64,000 bases of DNA, taken from Primula veris (taxonomy: Eukaryota; Streptophyta; Magnoliopsida; Ericales; Primulaceae). Shown one piece after another: positions 11,946 to 25,328 of the stretch (positions are counted from its first letter, which is position 1; every line of letters begins with the position of its first letter). A model generated the notes under the pieces. That model was given only the letters and a program-made list of their open reading frames with translations, searched no databases and was not told the origin of the DNA. Where the stretch lies: positions 37,406,795 to 37,470,794 of the forward strand of contig OY821740.1 of assembly GCA_963682055.1 (NCBI GenBank), written 5' to 3'. Position numbers and translations under genes: made by a program.

Positions 11946-13391
11946 AATAGTACCATTTCAGAGACTAGATCATAAATATATCAGCTTACACTTATAGGAA
12001 GAACGACATAACCATTTATCGTAAAGGGAAATCATAAGGAACAGTTTTCATAACCAATATCACAATGAGCATGTTGCAAAATCAGATTTATTCTGCTAGC
12101 AAAAAAATACCAATTTAGACAATCATTTTTTCTTACTAGCAAAGACACCTAAAAACATTTCCAGTATATCAAAAACGGCAAAAAGGCCATACCTTTGAAT
12201 AAAAATAAAATTAAAAAAGAAAATATATATCAATTCGACGATTCATATCCATAAATCAGAATAAAAGGAAAAAAAACCAACTGATTATCAAAAAAAGGGA
12301 AACCCCAATATGTATTTTTCAGAAAGGAAAAGTTCATATCCATAGTCAAATAAGTAGATTTTAAATTTAAATGCATTCTTATAACCAACAGATCAATTGG
12401 ACAACAATTAACTATCAAAGGGGCCAACATAAAAACCAGATCAATAACACTGGACCACTTAGATGAAGAAAAAAGACATACCCATGTAGCAGAAAAGAAA
12501 AGGACACTACAAGATTTAAATTTTAAACCCACATTTATAAAAGGGAAATAAATCCATATCAATGTATCTATATCAAAAAAAGATACTAGATTTAGACTGT
12601 TCTAAAGACTACATTTTTCCTGAAAAAAGAAGCAGCAAACAAAGCAAACAGATCAGATGGTATAAATAAATACATACATACATATATGTATGTAAGCAAA
12701 TAATTAAGTCCAGTAACCATTCTAAAGCAAAAAAAGAAAAGATACTAGATTTATACTGTTCTAAAGACTACATTTTTCCTCAGGAAAAAAAACAGTAGAC
12801 AAAGCAAACAGATCAGATAGTATAGAATAACATATAAATAAATACATATATGTATATAAACCTCAAATGGAGCTTGGTGGGTATCTTCAGAATCAGTGTA
12901 TCAAAATGGAAAATAATTAATTCCAATAACCATTCTATAGCACACACACACAAAAAACTAGATTTAGACTGTTCTAAAGACTACATTTTTCCTCAGGCAA
13001 AAAAAATAGTAAACAAAATAAACAGATCAGATGATAAAGTAACATATAAATAAACACACACACATATATATATATACACCCACATTTATAAAAGGAAAAA
13101 AGATCCATATCAATGTATCAAAATAGCAAATAATTAATTCCAATAACCATTCCATAGCAAAAAAAAATACTAAATTTAGACTGTTCTACAAAAGACTGCA
13201 TTTTTGCTTAAGAAAAAAGCAGTAAACAAAGCAAACAGATCAGATGATACAATATAAATAAATACATAAAATAAAATAAAAGTAGATATAAATAAATAAA
13301 CCTCAGAAGGAGCTTGATGGGTATCTTCAGTATCAGCAGAATCACTGCCACAAGCTATGATTTTTAGACATGAAGCTTTGGATCTTCCCAT
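4191..13391 (-). CDS. IQD32: IQD32-like calmodulin-binding IQ67-domain protein
   Basis: Plant-specific IQD scaffold proteins bind calmodulin and microtubules. The seven coding exons on the minus strand are 13391-13302, 9911-9534, 9012-8839, 8340-8260, 7887-7006, 6564-5994 and 4210-4191; all introns are GT-AG. The joined frame is 731 aa. Exon 1 gives MGRSKASCLKIIACG, the usual family start. Exon 2 has a basic SDKRGWSFRKRSARHR stretch. The IQ67 domain (about residues 145-210) contains IQAAVRGFL, VQAAVRGHLVRS and VQAIVKMQGLVRAR; a phase-0 intron splits the first IQ motif, as is typical of the family. Exon 5 opens with LLESTPRTKHINIKCDP and then an acidic, serine-rich region. A DUF4005-type segment around PSYMQATESAK lies near residue 660. 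The 20-nt last exon adds ERKWQR and a stop. Arabidopsis IQD32 is of similar length as I recall it; assignment to IQD31 or IQD32 is by resemblance only. Confidence 0.93.
4211..5993 (-). other. IQD intron 6 (last intron), with TA microsatellites
   Basis: This 1.78-kb phase-1 intron lies between donor CAAG|GTACTT at 5993 and acceptor TTTTAG ending at 4211. It contains (TA)n tracts at about 5575-5640 and 5770-5785. No other exon-like segment was seen. Around 4750-4850 there is a sequence with a B-box-like core that may be SINE debris. Confidence 0.7.
9912..13301 (-). other. IQD intron 1 (3.4 kb) with poly-G run and tandem repeats
   Basis: Phase-0 first intron, donor CTGAG|GTTTAT at 13301, acceptor CTCTCCAG before 9911. 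It carries a 32-base G run and a roughly 210-bp imperfect tandem array that reaches into exon 1; both are listed separately. The rest is AT-rich with no coding signal. Confidence 0.8.
11906..11944 (+). repeat. Homopolymer G tract
   Basis: Six G, one T, then 32 consecutive G (11913-11944). It lies in IQD intron 1, so the pre-mRNA carries poly-C while the plus strand could form G-quadruplexes. Such a run is rare in AT-rich plant DNA and its length is likely to be unreliable in any assembly. Confidence 0.95.
12583..13330. repeat. Imperfect tandem array (about 3.5 units) spanning the IQD exon 1 donor
   Basis: Units start near 12583, 12741, 12956 and 13167. Each opens with a variant of TAGATTTAGACTGTTCTA followed by ACAAAGCAAACAGATCAGAT and an AT-rich stretch. 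The last unit runs into the real 3' end of exon 1 (13302-13340). The second contains a diverged copy of that exon end and its donor at about 12861-12898. Array units are 155-215 bp, with different internal deletions. Confidence 0.85.
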
Positions 13392-13440
13392 TTGTTTCCC
13401 TTTTTTTTTTGTATTTTGTATTTTTTATTTTTTTCTTCTT

Positions 13441-13500
13441 TTTTTAAAGTCAGTAGTCTCAGTGAGACAGGGTTTTTCTCTCTCTCCCTCTCTTTTTATT
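13441..13500 (-). promoter_or_regulatory. Pyrimidine/purine-skewed 5' UTR or core promoter region of the IQD gene
   Basis: On the plus strand the DNA just upstream of the IQD start is a long T/C-rich stretch ending in repeated TCTCTC. On the gene's own strand this is GA-rich leader sequence, as is common in plant 5' UTRs. I cannot point to a convincing TATA box. Confidence 0.35.
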
Positions 13501-13751
13501 TAATTTTCTGGTTATTATTATTTAGGAAACTGTTATTTACTGATGTTGGGAATTGAGCCAGAAGTGCACATTTAAATTACTAAATACTAATGTAACAAAT
13601 AAATAAATAAATAAATAGTAGTAGCACTGTACAAAGATTGGAAAAATATGGGCAGCCGGATTTCAGAACACTCCTTAAATCTAGCTATTGGAAGATTGAG
13701 TTCCACACTAAAGTAGTAAAGCATTTAGGTTAAAAAATAAACACTAATTAT

Positions 13752-14389
13752 TAGGGGTGGACTGTATTTTTTATTGATCTGTACCAATCGGTTGATTTTA
13801 AAACCGAACCAAATAAGTTGATATCGAACGTTCGGTATATCGATTTTTCGGTACGGTACAACCAAACAAAACTTTAAAGTTTATTCGGTTTCGGTATCCA
13901 TTTCGTAGGTTTTGTATAATATCGAACCGAACCAAATATTAAAATTATAAAATATATAAAAATTTACACATAGTTATAACTTATAAATAAATTGACTTAT
14001 ACTTTAGTTTAATTTTCCATACGACTTATTTTCATATTTACGAAATCAAATAAAATAATTTCGTATTTCTCCATTTTCTTATCTCATGTTTTAAAATAAT
14101 TCTTATTTTATCAGTGTTTACTATTTTAATCAAGTTAACCATAAAGGTAGCAAATATAATAATAGGTGTACACATTTTATTTATAAACTTTTTTACTATT
14201 TTATTGTTATCAAGAATTGTCTATTATTAGTTTCGGTATAAAACGAAAAACCGAACCGTACCAACCGAAAAAGTCGGTATACCGAACTTTTTCGGTTCGG
14301 TTATGATATAATTTTTTTCAAACCAAACAAGTTCGGTTCGGTATTGGTATATGGTCAAAAAAGTCGGTAACGTACCGAAACCACCCCTA
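13752..14389. mobile_element. Non-autonomous hAT-type DNA transposon
   Basis: The 638-bp element begins TAGGGGTGG and ends CCACCCCTA, perfect 9-bp terminal inverted repeats. It is flanked by 8-bp duplications CTAATTAT (13744-13751 and 14390-14397), the hallmark of hAT insertions. Its ends are filled with inverted copies of CGGTTCGG-like motifs, which make the element fold back on itself. No transposase coding sequence is present. Confidence 0.88.
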
Positions 14390-17300
14390 CTAATTATGGA
14401 TCAATTAGAAGTATTGGTCTATTTTTACTATTTAGTGTCCATTATCAAATTGCATGCATTTGAAGATGTAAAATTTTGTGTCTATGTGTTGTTAAAATGA
14501 CAATTTGAGAAATATAATAAGGCGGTCAAATTAAGTATATCAGTATATGATAGTTTTTTCAAATTTATTATTTGATTATGACAATCTAATTAAGTATATC
14601 ACTATATGATTGTTTTTTCAAATTTGTTATTTGATTAATGTAGTTATTAATATTTTGACTCGCAATATGCAAGTATTTAATCGTAGACACTTAATATTGA
14701 ATATAGAGCGAACTAAGGTTTATTTTAAAAATGTGAGCATGTATACTTACCGATACATTACATGTGAATAGTAATCTATTATGTTGCGCCTATTCAGTAT
14801 GAAGTTCATAAATTATAGTTCCATTGCTTATTGTGTTCTTATGTACAAGTGTGGATAAGTGAAGAATTTCATGTATTTTTTACCATATGTAAGATAAATG
14901 ATATACAATTAAAGGGTGAAATATAAAACATGTTCGTTGCAATTGTCCATATGCTAGGTGGTCTTAAATATTACATGCAGGGGAACATAAGTGAGGACGA
15001 TCGGTTGCTACGGCACCCCCCATAATTTTAGAAATCCCAAGTGACGCAATTTTTTTTTAGTACAATTTCTTTTTAGGTGTAGATTTGGCACCCCCATAAA
15101 AATATGTTACTTGTACATATATTTTGGCACCCCCCATTTACACCTCCTGGCTTCGCCCCTGATTATATGTGCGGTTTGAATATTCATTTCAAACAATTTA
15201 TAATCAAACTCAATTCTCGAAATCAAACTAGTTGAAATTGGTTTTGTACCCATATGAATCATGTACACCTCTAACTAAGATAGAGTGGTACTATTAAAAA
15301 TCCATAGAATTAGTAATTTCTTAATACAAGAATGGTTCTAATAATTAATGTTGTGTGGAAATGTCTTAGTTGACATTGACTTATTCAAATGATCTACTTT
15401 TTAATATTATCTTATTTTGATACAACAATATATATACTTTTTATTGTTTACCATTTCATGGGTAATCATATTATACTATTATTTATCTGAAACACAAGTT
15501 TATGAAACATAGAAACAATTATTTTAAAAAAACATTAATAGTTGAAAAAATTACACATTAAGAAAACAGAAGAGATAAAAGAAACTACCTATGAAAAAAT
15601 TAAAACTTCCTCATAAAACTGTCATAATAGTATACGGATACTGTACTTCCTATATTTAAAAAAAAAACTGTAAAAAAGAGAGCGAAAAATTAAAATCGAT
15701 AAAAGGAAGGGAGAGATGAAGGGTTGGAGAAAACAATACTGGCTACAATCACGTCATAGCACCATATTTAGGTCGGTAAAACTTCATCATACTTTTGTTG
15801 TATTGTTTGCCCTTTCGTAGCAGATTCATTTTTAAAAAAATGGTTTTTATTTGTTGGAGATTTACAAAGTCTGCAAGATATATTATCGCGTAACACGACT
15901 ACATGTTACACCACGTATCATGTGGGCACGTACGTTGATTTTATGAGTTCTTGAAACAAATATTTGCAAAATAGTATTGATAGTTTGAAAAATTACAAAT
16001 ACAAAAATTGATACAAAATAAAAGTAACGACTATTTCACGTTTACCATCTCTCTCCCTTTCCCTTGCTGCCATTCTCTCTCTATATTATCTATAATGGTG
16101 AAATTCTTCTATGTAAACCGATAATTGACATTAAACCCTAATATTTAATATATATAAATTTAGTATATATATTTATATAATTTTATTGCGTAACAATACT
16201 ATTTCACAAATCACACCACGTATCGCATGAGCTATGTGCGCTAGTTATATATATACACAACCTTTACACTAATTATTCATATACAACCGAGCACGAAAAC
16301 GGTATTAAACAAAAATGCATTTTTGTTCCTACCAATCTCATATACAATGTAGGAAGGAATGTAAGAGGCTGATTATTTCAAATTTTAATTACTTGTTAAA
16401 TATGCTGTTGTTAGCCTGACTAGCTATATAGCAACAAATTAATGTTCCTCTAGAAACAAGTTAGGCATTTAGGGTATAATATTAATTAAGTGACATAGTC
16501 GATATTTGAGTAGATGAGACAAATTAAAGTATGGATATGTTTCTAAGATTTCTTCTTATGTAATCCTAAAAAGAAGAAGATACATATAGGAAAACAAATT
16601 AATATAACGACAATTAAAATCAATAATGTCAAAGACCCTAAAAAGACAGAAAGAGCCCGGCTAAGCTAGGTTAGCTAGGTTCGATGTACACAATTCGGCG
16701 TCGGATTAGCCGGAGTAGTTTTTACGTACTTCCTAGCAAGGCAATTTTGGAAATTAAAAACCTATGTGAATAGGGAGTATATATAGTAAATCCGGACCGG
16801 GTCAACACCGTGATGTTTGGTTCGATAATGGATTAAATTTGGTTTGGTTTTAACGGTTTGATTTTAATATATTCAAATATTAATTAACAATACTTACCTA
16901 AAAAAAAGATGATAAGAAAAACATCGGAAGCACTAATTTGGAAATGAAGTAACAATATACACTGTGCAAACTTGTTTTTTAACCACTAAGAAATTGGCCA
17001 AAAATCTAGCATACTAATTAGGTAGTGACTCGAAATATTCTACCATATTATTTATCCCAATCCGTGCCTCCTTGTTTATTTTATGTAAAAATTTGTTATA
17101 AAAAAATTGGAAAAAATTATACAATTACTATAACACATGTATAAATGCATTCCAATAATTATTTTATTTTTTAAAACCCACACGCAGTTTATTTTGTAAT
17201 AAATGTATAAATTAGTGTATATTAAACATTAAATTTTAGAAAATTTGTCTAAAACATTATTATGTCTAAATGTTTAAAATTTTGAATACAATATAACATA

Positions 17301-18360
17301 AAACCTTTTAAACTTACGAAAAAAGTTGTGAAAATTTAAAATATGAGTGAAAAAAATTAAATAGACACGAAATAACATAAAAAATAGGGATATAATATTT
17401 AGAATCTTACTTACTGCATAAAAGTAAATTCATAGGAGGAATATTTAACTGCAAATTGTGGGCAAACGTCAGATTGAAGGTGGAAAAGGCTAAAAAAAAC
17501 ACCTTGTTCATCCTAAAAGATGATTGCCATGTGATTTGTAATGCACACTTCGGGTTTTGGTAACATGCATTATTATATAACTTTGATTCTTCTTAGAGTA
17601 CTGTGGTATCTAATATTATACGTACAAAAGGAAAAACAAGAAAAAAAAAAGGGAGGCTAAATTGACATACTTGAACATAAACATTCATATTCTAATTCTC
17701 TGCAGTAATAATGAGAGATAAAAATTCCAAAAAAACATGGGTCACTCTTATTAAGTATGAAATAAATGGATATACTTCAAAAGTTTAATATAATTAGTGT
17801 AAATGGTTGTCTGCTTTCTATTAAAAATACGAAAAATATTGATCACTTGTTGTTTGGATACGTGTGAGTTTCCAAGTAAAGTTTGGTGTTTGGGTCGCGC
17901 AGGTTGGAATTTATAAGCTCTTGCAATTCGTGGATTGAGTGAGTGAAATGAACATCTGATCTATTTAAATGGAAGTCGGTCCTCGAGAACGCTATTTGCT
18001 TCAATGGTATTTTGGATTTGGAGGGAGATAAATCCAATCGAGTCTCATATAAACAAAATATGGAAAATTTTCTTATTTCCAGAGAGATAGGTTCCCAATT
18101 GGTATTTGACGATTATAAGCCGAAAAATTGTGGGTGACTAATCGAAATAAATTTATATTTCGTTATAGTTTGTATGTTACTCTTTCGTCTGCAACTAAGG
18201 TTTGCCTCTATTTAATATATTGGTTGGTCTAATCTTAAAAATAAATAAATTGTGAGTGGGATGCCTGCATGATATTTTGATATGTATACTTTTCTTATTT
18301 GGATTTCGTTGTACTATTAATTAATTTTTAAGAGATTGTTTTTTTTGTTTCATGGAACAC

Positions 18361-18452
18361 TCTGCTGACCACTAACTACATATCTAACTGGACTATTATT
18401 TATCTGTCTGCTGACCACTAACCACATATCTAATTGGAGTATTATTTATCTG
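18361..18452. repeat. 46-bp tandem duplication
   Basis: Two adjacent copies starting TCTGCTGACCACTAAC at 18361 and 18407 differ at only a few positions. No function is apparent. Confidence 0.85.
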
Positions 18453-21400
18453 CCAAGCATTTTCCAGATCAAATACGTAGCAAGTAGACTTTCTTAAGAA
18501 CACGAGATAAGACTTTACAAGTAGTTACTGGAAAATTAACAAGTGACCCCAAACCATTCGTTTATTCAAACAATTACACCCCTAGGCTTACATTTTATTC
18601 TAAATCATTTTTCTATTTAATTATAACAACACACTCTTCTTAAGTGTATCTGTGATTCTTGTACATAAATGTCATTCGTACGTGTCCGCCATTTCTTTGT
18701 ACGACTTTTAAGCATCGACCTTCGATATAACTCTCTTGAACTTAATTCAACATGAATTTCATCACAAATTGATGAGAATTTTACTTTCAAATGGGTGTAT
18801 GAATTCCTATAGGCTACGAGCATAAGTATAATTAATTAAGTATATGTAGTACATTAATAAATGATAGTTATTGAAGTTTCGAGGAGTTTTTAAAAACGAA
18901 TTAGGCATTCGGGTCGTTAGTTCGTACACAAATATTATATCTTTTGAAATCAGCGGCAGCTTTAGCTACATCATTTTTAAATCCCATGACTTATCTATGT
19001 TATCCTCGTCTAAATGGAAACAATAACAAGAAAACAAATTAAATGGAGGGCATGCATGATGAGTAAAGAAAAGGTAGTGCCCCTGTGCCCATTAGAATGA
19101 AAAAAGTGCATATGAATTATGAAGAAAGAGGTTTCCCCATGATCTCTGTGTTTTTTGTTTCTATTTTGTGTTTTGGCTTGGTGATTGATAATCTTAATGA
19201 TTTAATATATATACACATGTATGTATAATTAATATTCCTAGACAGTATAGACACACAATATGTACTTGCACCCTAATTAATCATTCCTTGTCCGTATAAT
19301 TACTACTAAAAAAGTGCTATTAGAGACGAAAGTAATAAGTTTTTATTTTTATTTTTTGGCACTTTGGTGTATTTGAGATGAAACTTTTTGATGCTAAAAT
19401 ATATTTTGTTGTGTAACCCAGACAGATTTGATGACTTGGATCTCAAAATATAGCTAGTCTGATCAAAATTGTTCCAAGCTTTATGCAATTTAATTTAACT
19501 CGGTTTAGGTAGGGATTGTCAGGAATATCAGTCCTGATAAGCATATTATAATTAATATCTTACTGGAGTTGCACCACTCAAAACAATGCATGTTAAAAGA
19601 TAACAGAAGGGGAGAAAAAAATTGTGGGAAGTTGTATGAATAAGTAATGGTAAATTTAGTAAAGTCTATAGTCTAAGGAAGATAGGTTTTTAATTAATCT
19701 AAGAAGGTTAAGCCTCAAACTTATTGACGGTAATATCCGGTTTTCTTATTATGACTCTTGTAATTCGTTAGGGCTCTCGGATGGGGATTTTCTGCCCTTT
19801 TAATATAATTGGTCCGTTTACTCTTAAAAAAAAAAACTAGCGTATCTATCTTATTTCGTATTTATATATGCTGTCATAATATTACTTTCACATCAAAATG
19901 TATTTTGTAGTAATAGCAGACCTCACCTCAAAAAAAGGGGACACTTAACTATTAACGAGAAAGATTCTAAAGTTTTTTATCCTCACAAGAACAAAAAAGT
20001 TGGGGCCATGTTTTCAACTCCGTCATAATATATAGGAGTATTTTTTAATATATAGTTGAACAATTCAATTTTAAATTTCAAACAAAACTAGAAAACTAGA
20101 CAACAATTTGTTTATCCAACCATATCTTAGTCGAATAATGTTGTATGAAATTTAATTTCAAACAAATATCACTACAATCATCTCAAGTGCATTCCGCTTG
20201 CATTTCTTTAAAACAAAACCATCGATAATACAGTGATATGTTATGTTCTGTAAAATATGTTTCTCAAATCATGCTTTCCCTTATAATTTTTTGTAACATA
20301 AAATATCTTCATATCATATTGTTTAATCTTTCTTTCAACATATATATCTAATAAAGACATAATTTAGATGTCTTCTTTTCACTTGTGTACGTGTGAAATT
20401 CTTAGTTCCAAATATTTATATGTATAATTTTTTGTAACATATAAATAAAAAATGTTAGTAGGGGTCCTTGACGGGTCGTGAGGCACTAAATGGTGGCCTT
20501 TTCTATCCCTTTTTAAATGACACAACCGATAAGAAAACATAAAGGGTGGGGTCCGTGATCGATATAATTAAAATGGAAGGGATAAGAAACATGGGATTTT
20601 CATGAACATTTACACAACCGACAAGGGACGGATTGGGGACTAAATTATGGTACAGAAAATGACGTTACACCTTTGCCACCTTGATATGGTATGTTTATGT
20701 ATTTCTAATCTGGATTAAAACAAAATATATTGACGTTTAATCTGTCTTCCTTAGCCACATGGTATAGCTCTGGCAGCCATTTCTGCATAATAGTAATTAA
20801 CAGTTTTGATTGCTAAAAAATATATTTAAAAAAAAATTTAGGAAGAATTATTGATTAGTACATCAAAAAATACTTAATTTCTAGAGTAAAAATAATAACA
20901 TCATATAACATATGTACGAATCTTTAAAGCTATTTTATAGTTTTGGTTTTCTTTAATTAATCACCGGTATGTATATTTTCATTATTTTTCCAAAAAATTA
21001 CTTCACTATTAATTTTTTTTTTCCTTTTCCCCGCAAATATGACAAACTGTTTTACAAATACTATATAAAATGGCAGAATTTTGAATTCCAACCCATTTTC
21101 CATCCAAATACAGCCGGTATTCTCCACTTTTTTTCATACTGAAAAATACTTCAATTGAAGCAACGGTGGACCTAGCTAATATCACAATAATGAATAAGAA
21201 AAAGTAGGAAATGAGTATTATAAAAACTTCTAAGCATGAAATTCAGTAACCTAAATTATGTACAAAAATTTGCAAATAAATTCGCTGACTGTTGTATTAT
21301 TTAAGTGCGGGGGTTAAAAGAGCATAGAAATTTAGCAAATTGTGATTTGTTGAATGGTATTTAAAATACAGGAGTTGTCTTCTCTAATTCATTTGAGCTA

Positions 21401-22989
21401 GCAATTGAGCAAAGACGAAAAGTGAACTGATGATGTTTTATTTTATCACCTTGTTTGCTGGCCAGCTCTTGGACTACATTAATGTGTTTTTCTTTTACTT
21501 TTAATTACATTAGATACATTACACAGTAATTAGGTTAATTAACAACTGTGTATATAAGTATAAGACGGATGATTAGGGGTTCAAATATAATTCAACGTTG
21601 GCTTTGGAAAAGGTTGAGTACAAAAAGAAAATTCCAAATCATACGTACAAATATATGTATAATTGGCGAGCAAGGTACTAAGTATGGACATACATAACGA
21701 TTTACAACAAAATACTTATGTTTTTTTTTTAATGACTGTTGTACCAATGATGCTATTACAATTTACATGGGTAGCTAGGAGTTGTCAATTTTTTGAGTGC
21801 TCTTTAATGATTATCATTTAGCATATCTTTGAAATACCCACTACATATCCTGTTTTCATGCCCAAAATTTTGTTAGAAGAAGGGAGACATTATACAATTC
21901 ATAGCATCTTTTTTTTATGGTACAACATTATATTGCACCTCTACATCTACATGTGACATGTGATATGCTTATGCTCATCATGTGGCTGCTGACCAATTAG
22001 CCAGCCCATATTATTGGGTTCTAAGAAAGCAACATGATCTACAAATAAATATTTATACATCAATAAATTAAAGTATATATATATATATATATAGGCGCAT
22101 ATTGGTTGATGAGATGATGTAGAGCTCACTAATTTTTTACCATAGCCAAACCATATCATTGTGTTTGACAATCGCTTGAGTATTTGTTGAGTTTCGCTTT
22201 ACAAGTAAACTTGAGTTTGAAAAAGAAAAGGTTCATTTGAGCTTTAATCTTATTCAATCCATAATTAACTTAAAAGCTGTCCAACCTGCAGAATAAAATG
22301 TATAAAAAAACACATTTAAACAGGACCTGATGTTACGTCGAGCCAAATAAGCTTTTTAATAAGATTTCCAAAAGTTGTTTGATATTCACTTTCCTCGGAT
22401 TCCTCCTATAGATGAGGGCATAATTGCAACAACTTCTATTATTGTATTACCAGTGTACGTACTAAACATTTCAATAGCCTTAAAATCTAAGTTTTGCAAC
22501 AATCTTAGGGCAAAGTGTCACAACTCAAAAAACAACTTGTTGGAATTTAGGTACAAATTGTCACTTAATCATTAAAGCAAAAGTGTGGTGGAACCAGTTG
22601 TAGGTGTCAACATGTATGCTTCGTCGCATATTTTTCAGGAGAAAAAAATGGTCTGATGATTAGGAAGGAGTCTAAGGTAATGCAGACTAGTGATTCTATA
22701 CCCACCCTTATAATTCAAGCCAAAATTTATCCGATGACATGAAACAGTACTAATCACCTTTTCCTGAACATATGCCAAGTAATTTCAATTAAAAGACCGC
22801 TACTACTACTATTAAGAAGGGAAATAGTCATCTAATTCGTAAGACTAATTACTATCTTAATTCTTATGTTTATTCATTTATGCATATCGTTTATTTGTAT
22901 TTCTATTCAAAAACTTAATATCAAATTTTTACATTAACGTTTGAATAAAAAAATTAGAAAATAACAGTACAAATCACGTCACGTAATAA

Positions 22990-23195
22990 AAACTCAACCT
23001 ACTAAAAACTCAAATAAAAATATACTAAAACTCTAATTGAGTCTATCATAAATTTAAATATTAATTAAAAATAAGAAAAAATGTTAAATCTAAAAATTCA
23101 ACCCACTAAAAACTCAAATAAAAATATATTAAAACCCTAGTTGAGTATACTCCAAATTTAAATATTAATTAAAAATAAAAAAATTTGTTAAATGT
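22990..23195. repeat. About 100-bp AT-rich tandem duplication
   Basis: Two units beginning near 22990 and 23094 share CTAAAAACTCAAATAAAAAT and TTTAAATATTAATTAAAAAT in the same order. They are diverged by scattered substitutions and small gaps. Confidence 0.75.
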
Positions 23196-24829
23196 AGTAT
23201 TAATAACAATCAAAACCATTGATGAGTTGGATATGCCATGTAATATTGTAAGTTATTTTTTTGGGTAGAAAAAATGTATGAATAAAACCATTTTCCATCA
23301 TAGAAATAATCTTCAGATAAAAATATATAGAAATGTAATGCTTGAGAGTAGCTAGAGATACAAGTCACACAGCCATATGAATGCTTATGTTGCCAAATAT
23401 ATAAAACACCATGATATGATATCCCCCACTTATTGGAATACTTATAGTATATAAGTGTGGTCGATTGGGATGGACATATAACCTAAAATGTGACTTGGTC
23501 ACTTGAATTGTGAAAAGAAAAATATACATTGAACATAAAATTACAACTAAAATGCCAAATTAACAAGATAATATTGTACTATCATTCATCTTTCACCTAC
23601 CACCAACGTGACATTATTTTGTGACCACTTATTTAAAATTATAGTTTTAGTAGATCTCCATTTTTTTAAGAAGAAAAAAAACATATTACATAACATATAT
23701 AATACAAATCAATACAGTATTAATGTATTTGTATAATAAATGACATATTCCAAGGCATTGTTTTAATCACGTTATCTACTTCTTAATTAGATAGAAATGC
23801 ATAATAAAATACGAGGATGAATACTCCATCATGACTAGTTTGTGGGAATCGACTATATAAAATTAATCTATGATGTAACGTCCACATAAGTGTCTTTACC
23901 ATCCTCTACAATCTACATGTTTTAACACAACAAATTGCAATTGGTTGTCCGATTTGAACTCAAACAATAACTCATCATCTATTTCGTTTTTTCCTCTTAT
24001 TGTTGTTTAACTATTTGTTTAATATACTTTTTATCTGAAAAATTCACTAGTTATTGATTTTTCATGTGGATTATAAGTATCTTGCGAACAAGTTGAATTC
24101 AAAGTAAGTTCACCTGTCAACAAACGAAGGCTAAATAGTACTTTACCATCGCCAACGATGCTGCAATGCCAATCTCCAAGCCGCCCACACTTTGTTGTCG
24201 CAAGGTTACCACTGTTCAACCACCATCACGCCTTTTAATGGGACTTTTTGATATCATAAAGAGAGAGAAGACCAAATGATTGATAAAACCAGATGAGAGA
24301 AATAGAGAAACCGACTACAACCAACAGAAATGCAGTATTATTGATCGCAATAAGATGATGAAGAATAACCATTGCAATCACGATCAAGGTTTGAACTAGA
24401 GTTTCGGAGGCCATGAGCCTTTATTTAATCTAAGCAAGTCTTCTTTGATTTAATTTCATTTAGTAACAAAGGAAAAATAAATAAATACTAAAATGATAGT
24501 AGCAAGGATTGAACTCACATTCTACAATAATGATAGCAAAATACAAATAATATATATGAAACTAGTATATTGGATACACACTTACATTCATCAAAACAAT
24601 GCTTAGTATATTTATATTGTATTAAGAATTACTTAAACATAATTTTCCCAAAAACGGAGCTGACATCTACATATCGAGATTTTATAGAGACCTTGGGCAT
24701 GGGGCCATAGTTAAAACTGAGCCTGGACGACAATTATGACTCGTAAGCGCTACATCATAGGTATATTTTGGTAAGTTGTCGGCATGTGTGTCAGCGTTTA
24801 CCGTATAGAAACGGCACCTCTCTTAAATA

Positions 24830-25124
24830 ATTCATCCGTCCCGAAATAAGTGTCATGTATTTCTTTTTGTGCGTGCCAAAATAAGTGTCAGCTTTTATTT
24901 TTTTAGTAAATTTTCTCTTTTTTATTTTTTAAAAAATAACTTTTTGCTAATTTAAACATAACAAAATTAATCTAAAAACTTCACATTTTAATTAAAAAGT
25001 TAGTTTTTGTTTAAATTTTTTGATTTTTTAATGTTTTTTTGTTGAGTTTATACCGAAATCGTTTCAAATTATTAAATAACACGGTTTTCGAAGCACGACA
25101 CTTATTTTATAACGGATGAGGGAG
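24830..25124. mobile_element. Stowaway-type MITE inside duplication copy 1
   Basis: The left end reads TTCATCCGTCCCGAAATAAG and the right end is the inverted form closing with GGATGAGGGAG, with TA at both edges. This matches the CTCCCTCCGTCCC family of Tc1/mariner-derived MITEs. It was carried along when the 1-kb unit duplicated. Confidence 0.75.
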
Positions 25125-25233
25125 TATGTAACGGTGACGATGGGGCGATGACTCTAGATAATTCTGATATTTTTAGTTCATCCCATAGTTTTTTCCATAT
25201 GTTTTGGATCCTACGTTAAACCATGTTTATTTC

Positions 25234-25322
25234 AGCCCATATTGAGGCTCGGCCCATATTGAGGCTCAGCCCAAACTCTACTATTATTTGCCCTATTTTC
25301 TCTAAACATCCTCTATATATAG
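25234..25322 (+). promoter_or_regulatory. Duplicated upstream copy of the Site II/TATA region
   Basis: This copy has three RGCCCA motifs (25234, 25250, 25268) because an 18-bp sub-repeat CCCATATTGAGGCTC was itself doubled, followed by a shorter TATA-like tract at 25311-25322. It lies about 1 kb upstream of the copy next to the snoRNAs and could act as a second start or an upstream enhancer. Confidence 0.35.
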
Positions 25323-25328
25323 AGAGAG

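Larger units (their letters stand above)
14398..24296. other. Ten kilobases of intergenic DNA without a supported gene
   Basis: No exon chain, RNA gene or protein motif was found. What can be seen is transposon debris (for example 14990-15170, with GGCACCCCC repeats ending in CTTCGCCCCTGA), a 46-bp tandem repeat at 18361-18452, a roughly 100-bp duplication at 22990-23195, and TA microsatellites such as 22073-22093. Open frames of 60-75 codons here have no recognisable relatives and look like chance. Confidence 0.5.
24300..25328 (+). repeat. 1,029-bp tandem duplication, copy 1
   Basis: Copy 1 starts around the GAGAAACCGACTACAACC text at 24305 and runs to the TATA-like tract at about 25311-25322. 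The same sequence restarts at 25334. The two copies are highly similar along their whole length. Each contains a Stowaway-type MITE and, at the 3' end, RGCCCA motifs (three in this copy, at 25234, 25250 and 25268). I see no protein-coding gene in it. Confidence 0.9.

Noticed and set aside
17843..18037. 64-codon frame on the minus strand as a gene fragment
   Set aside because: No recognisable family and no neighbouring exon; kept only as a chance frame.
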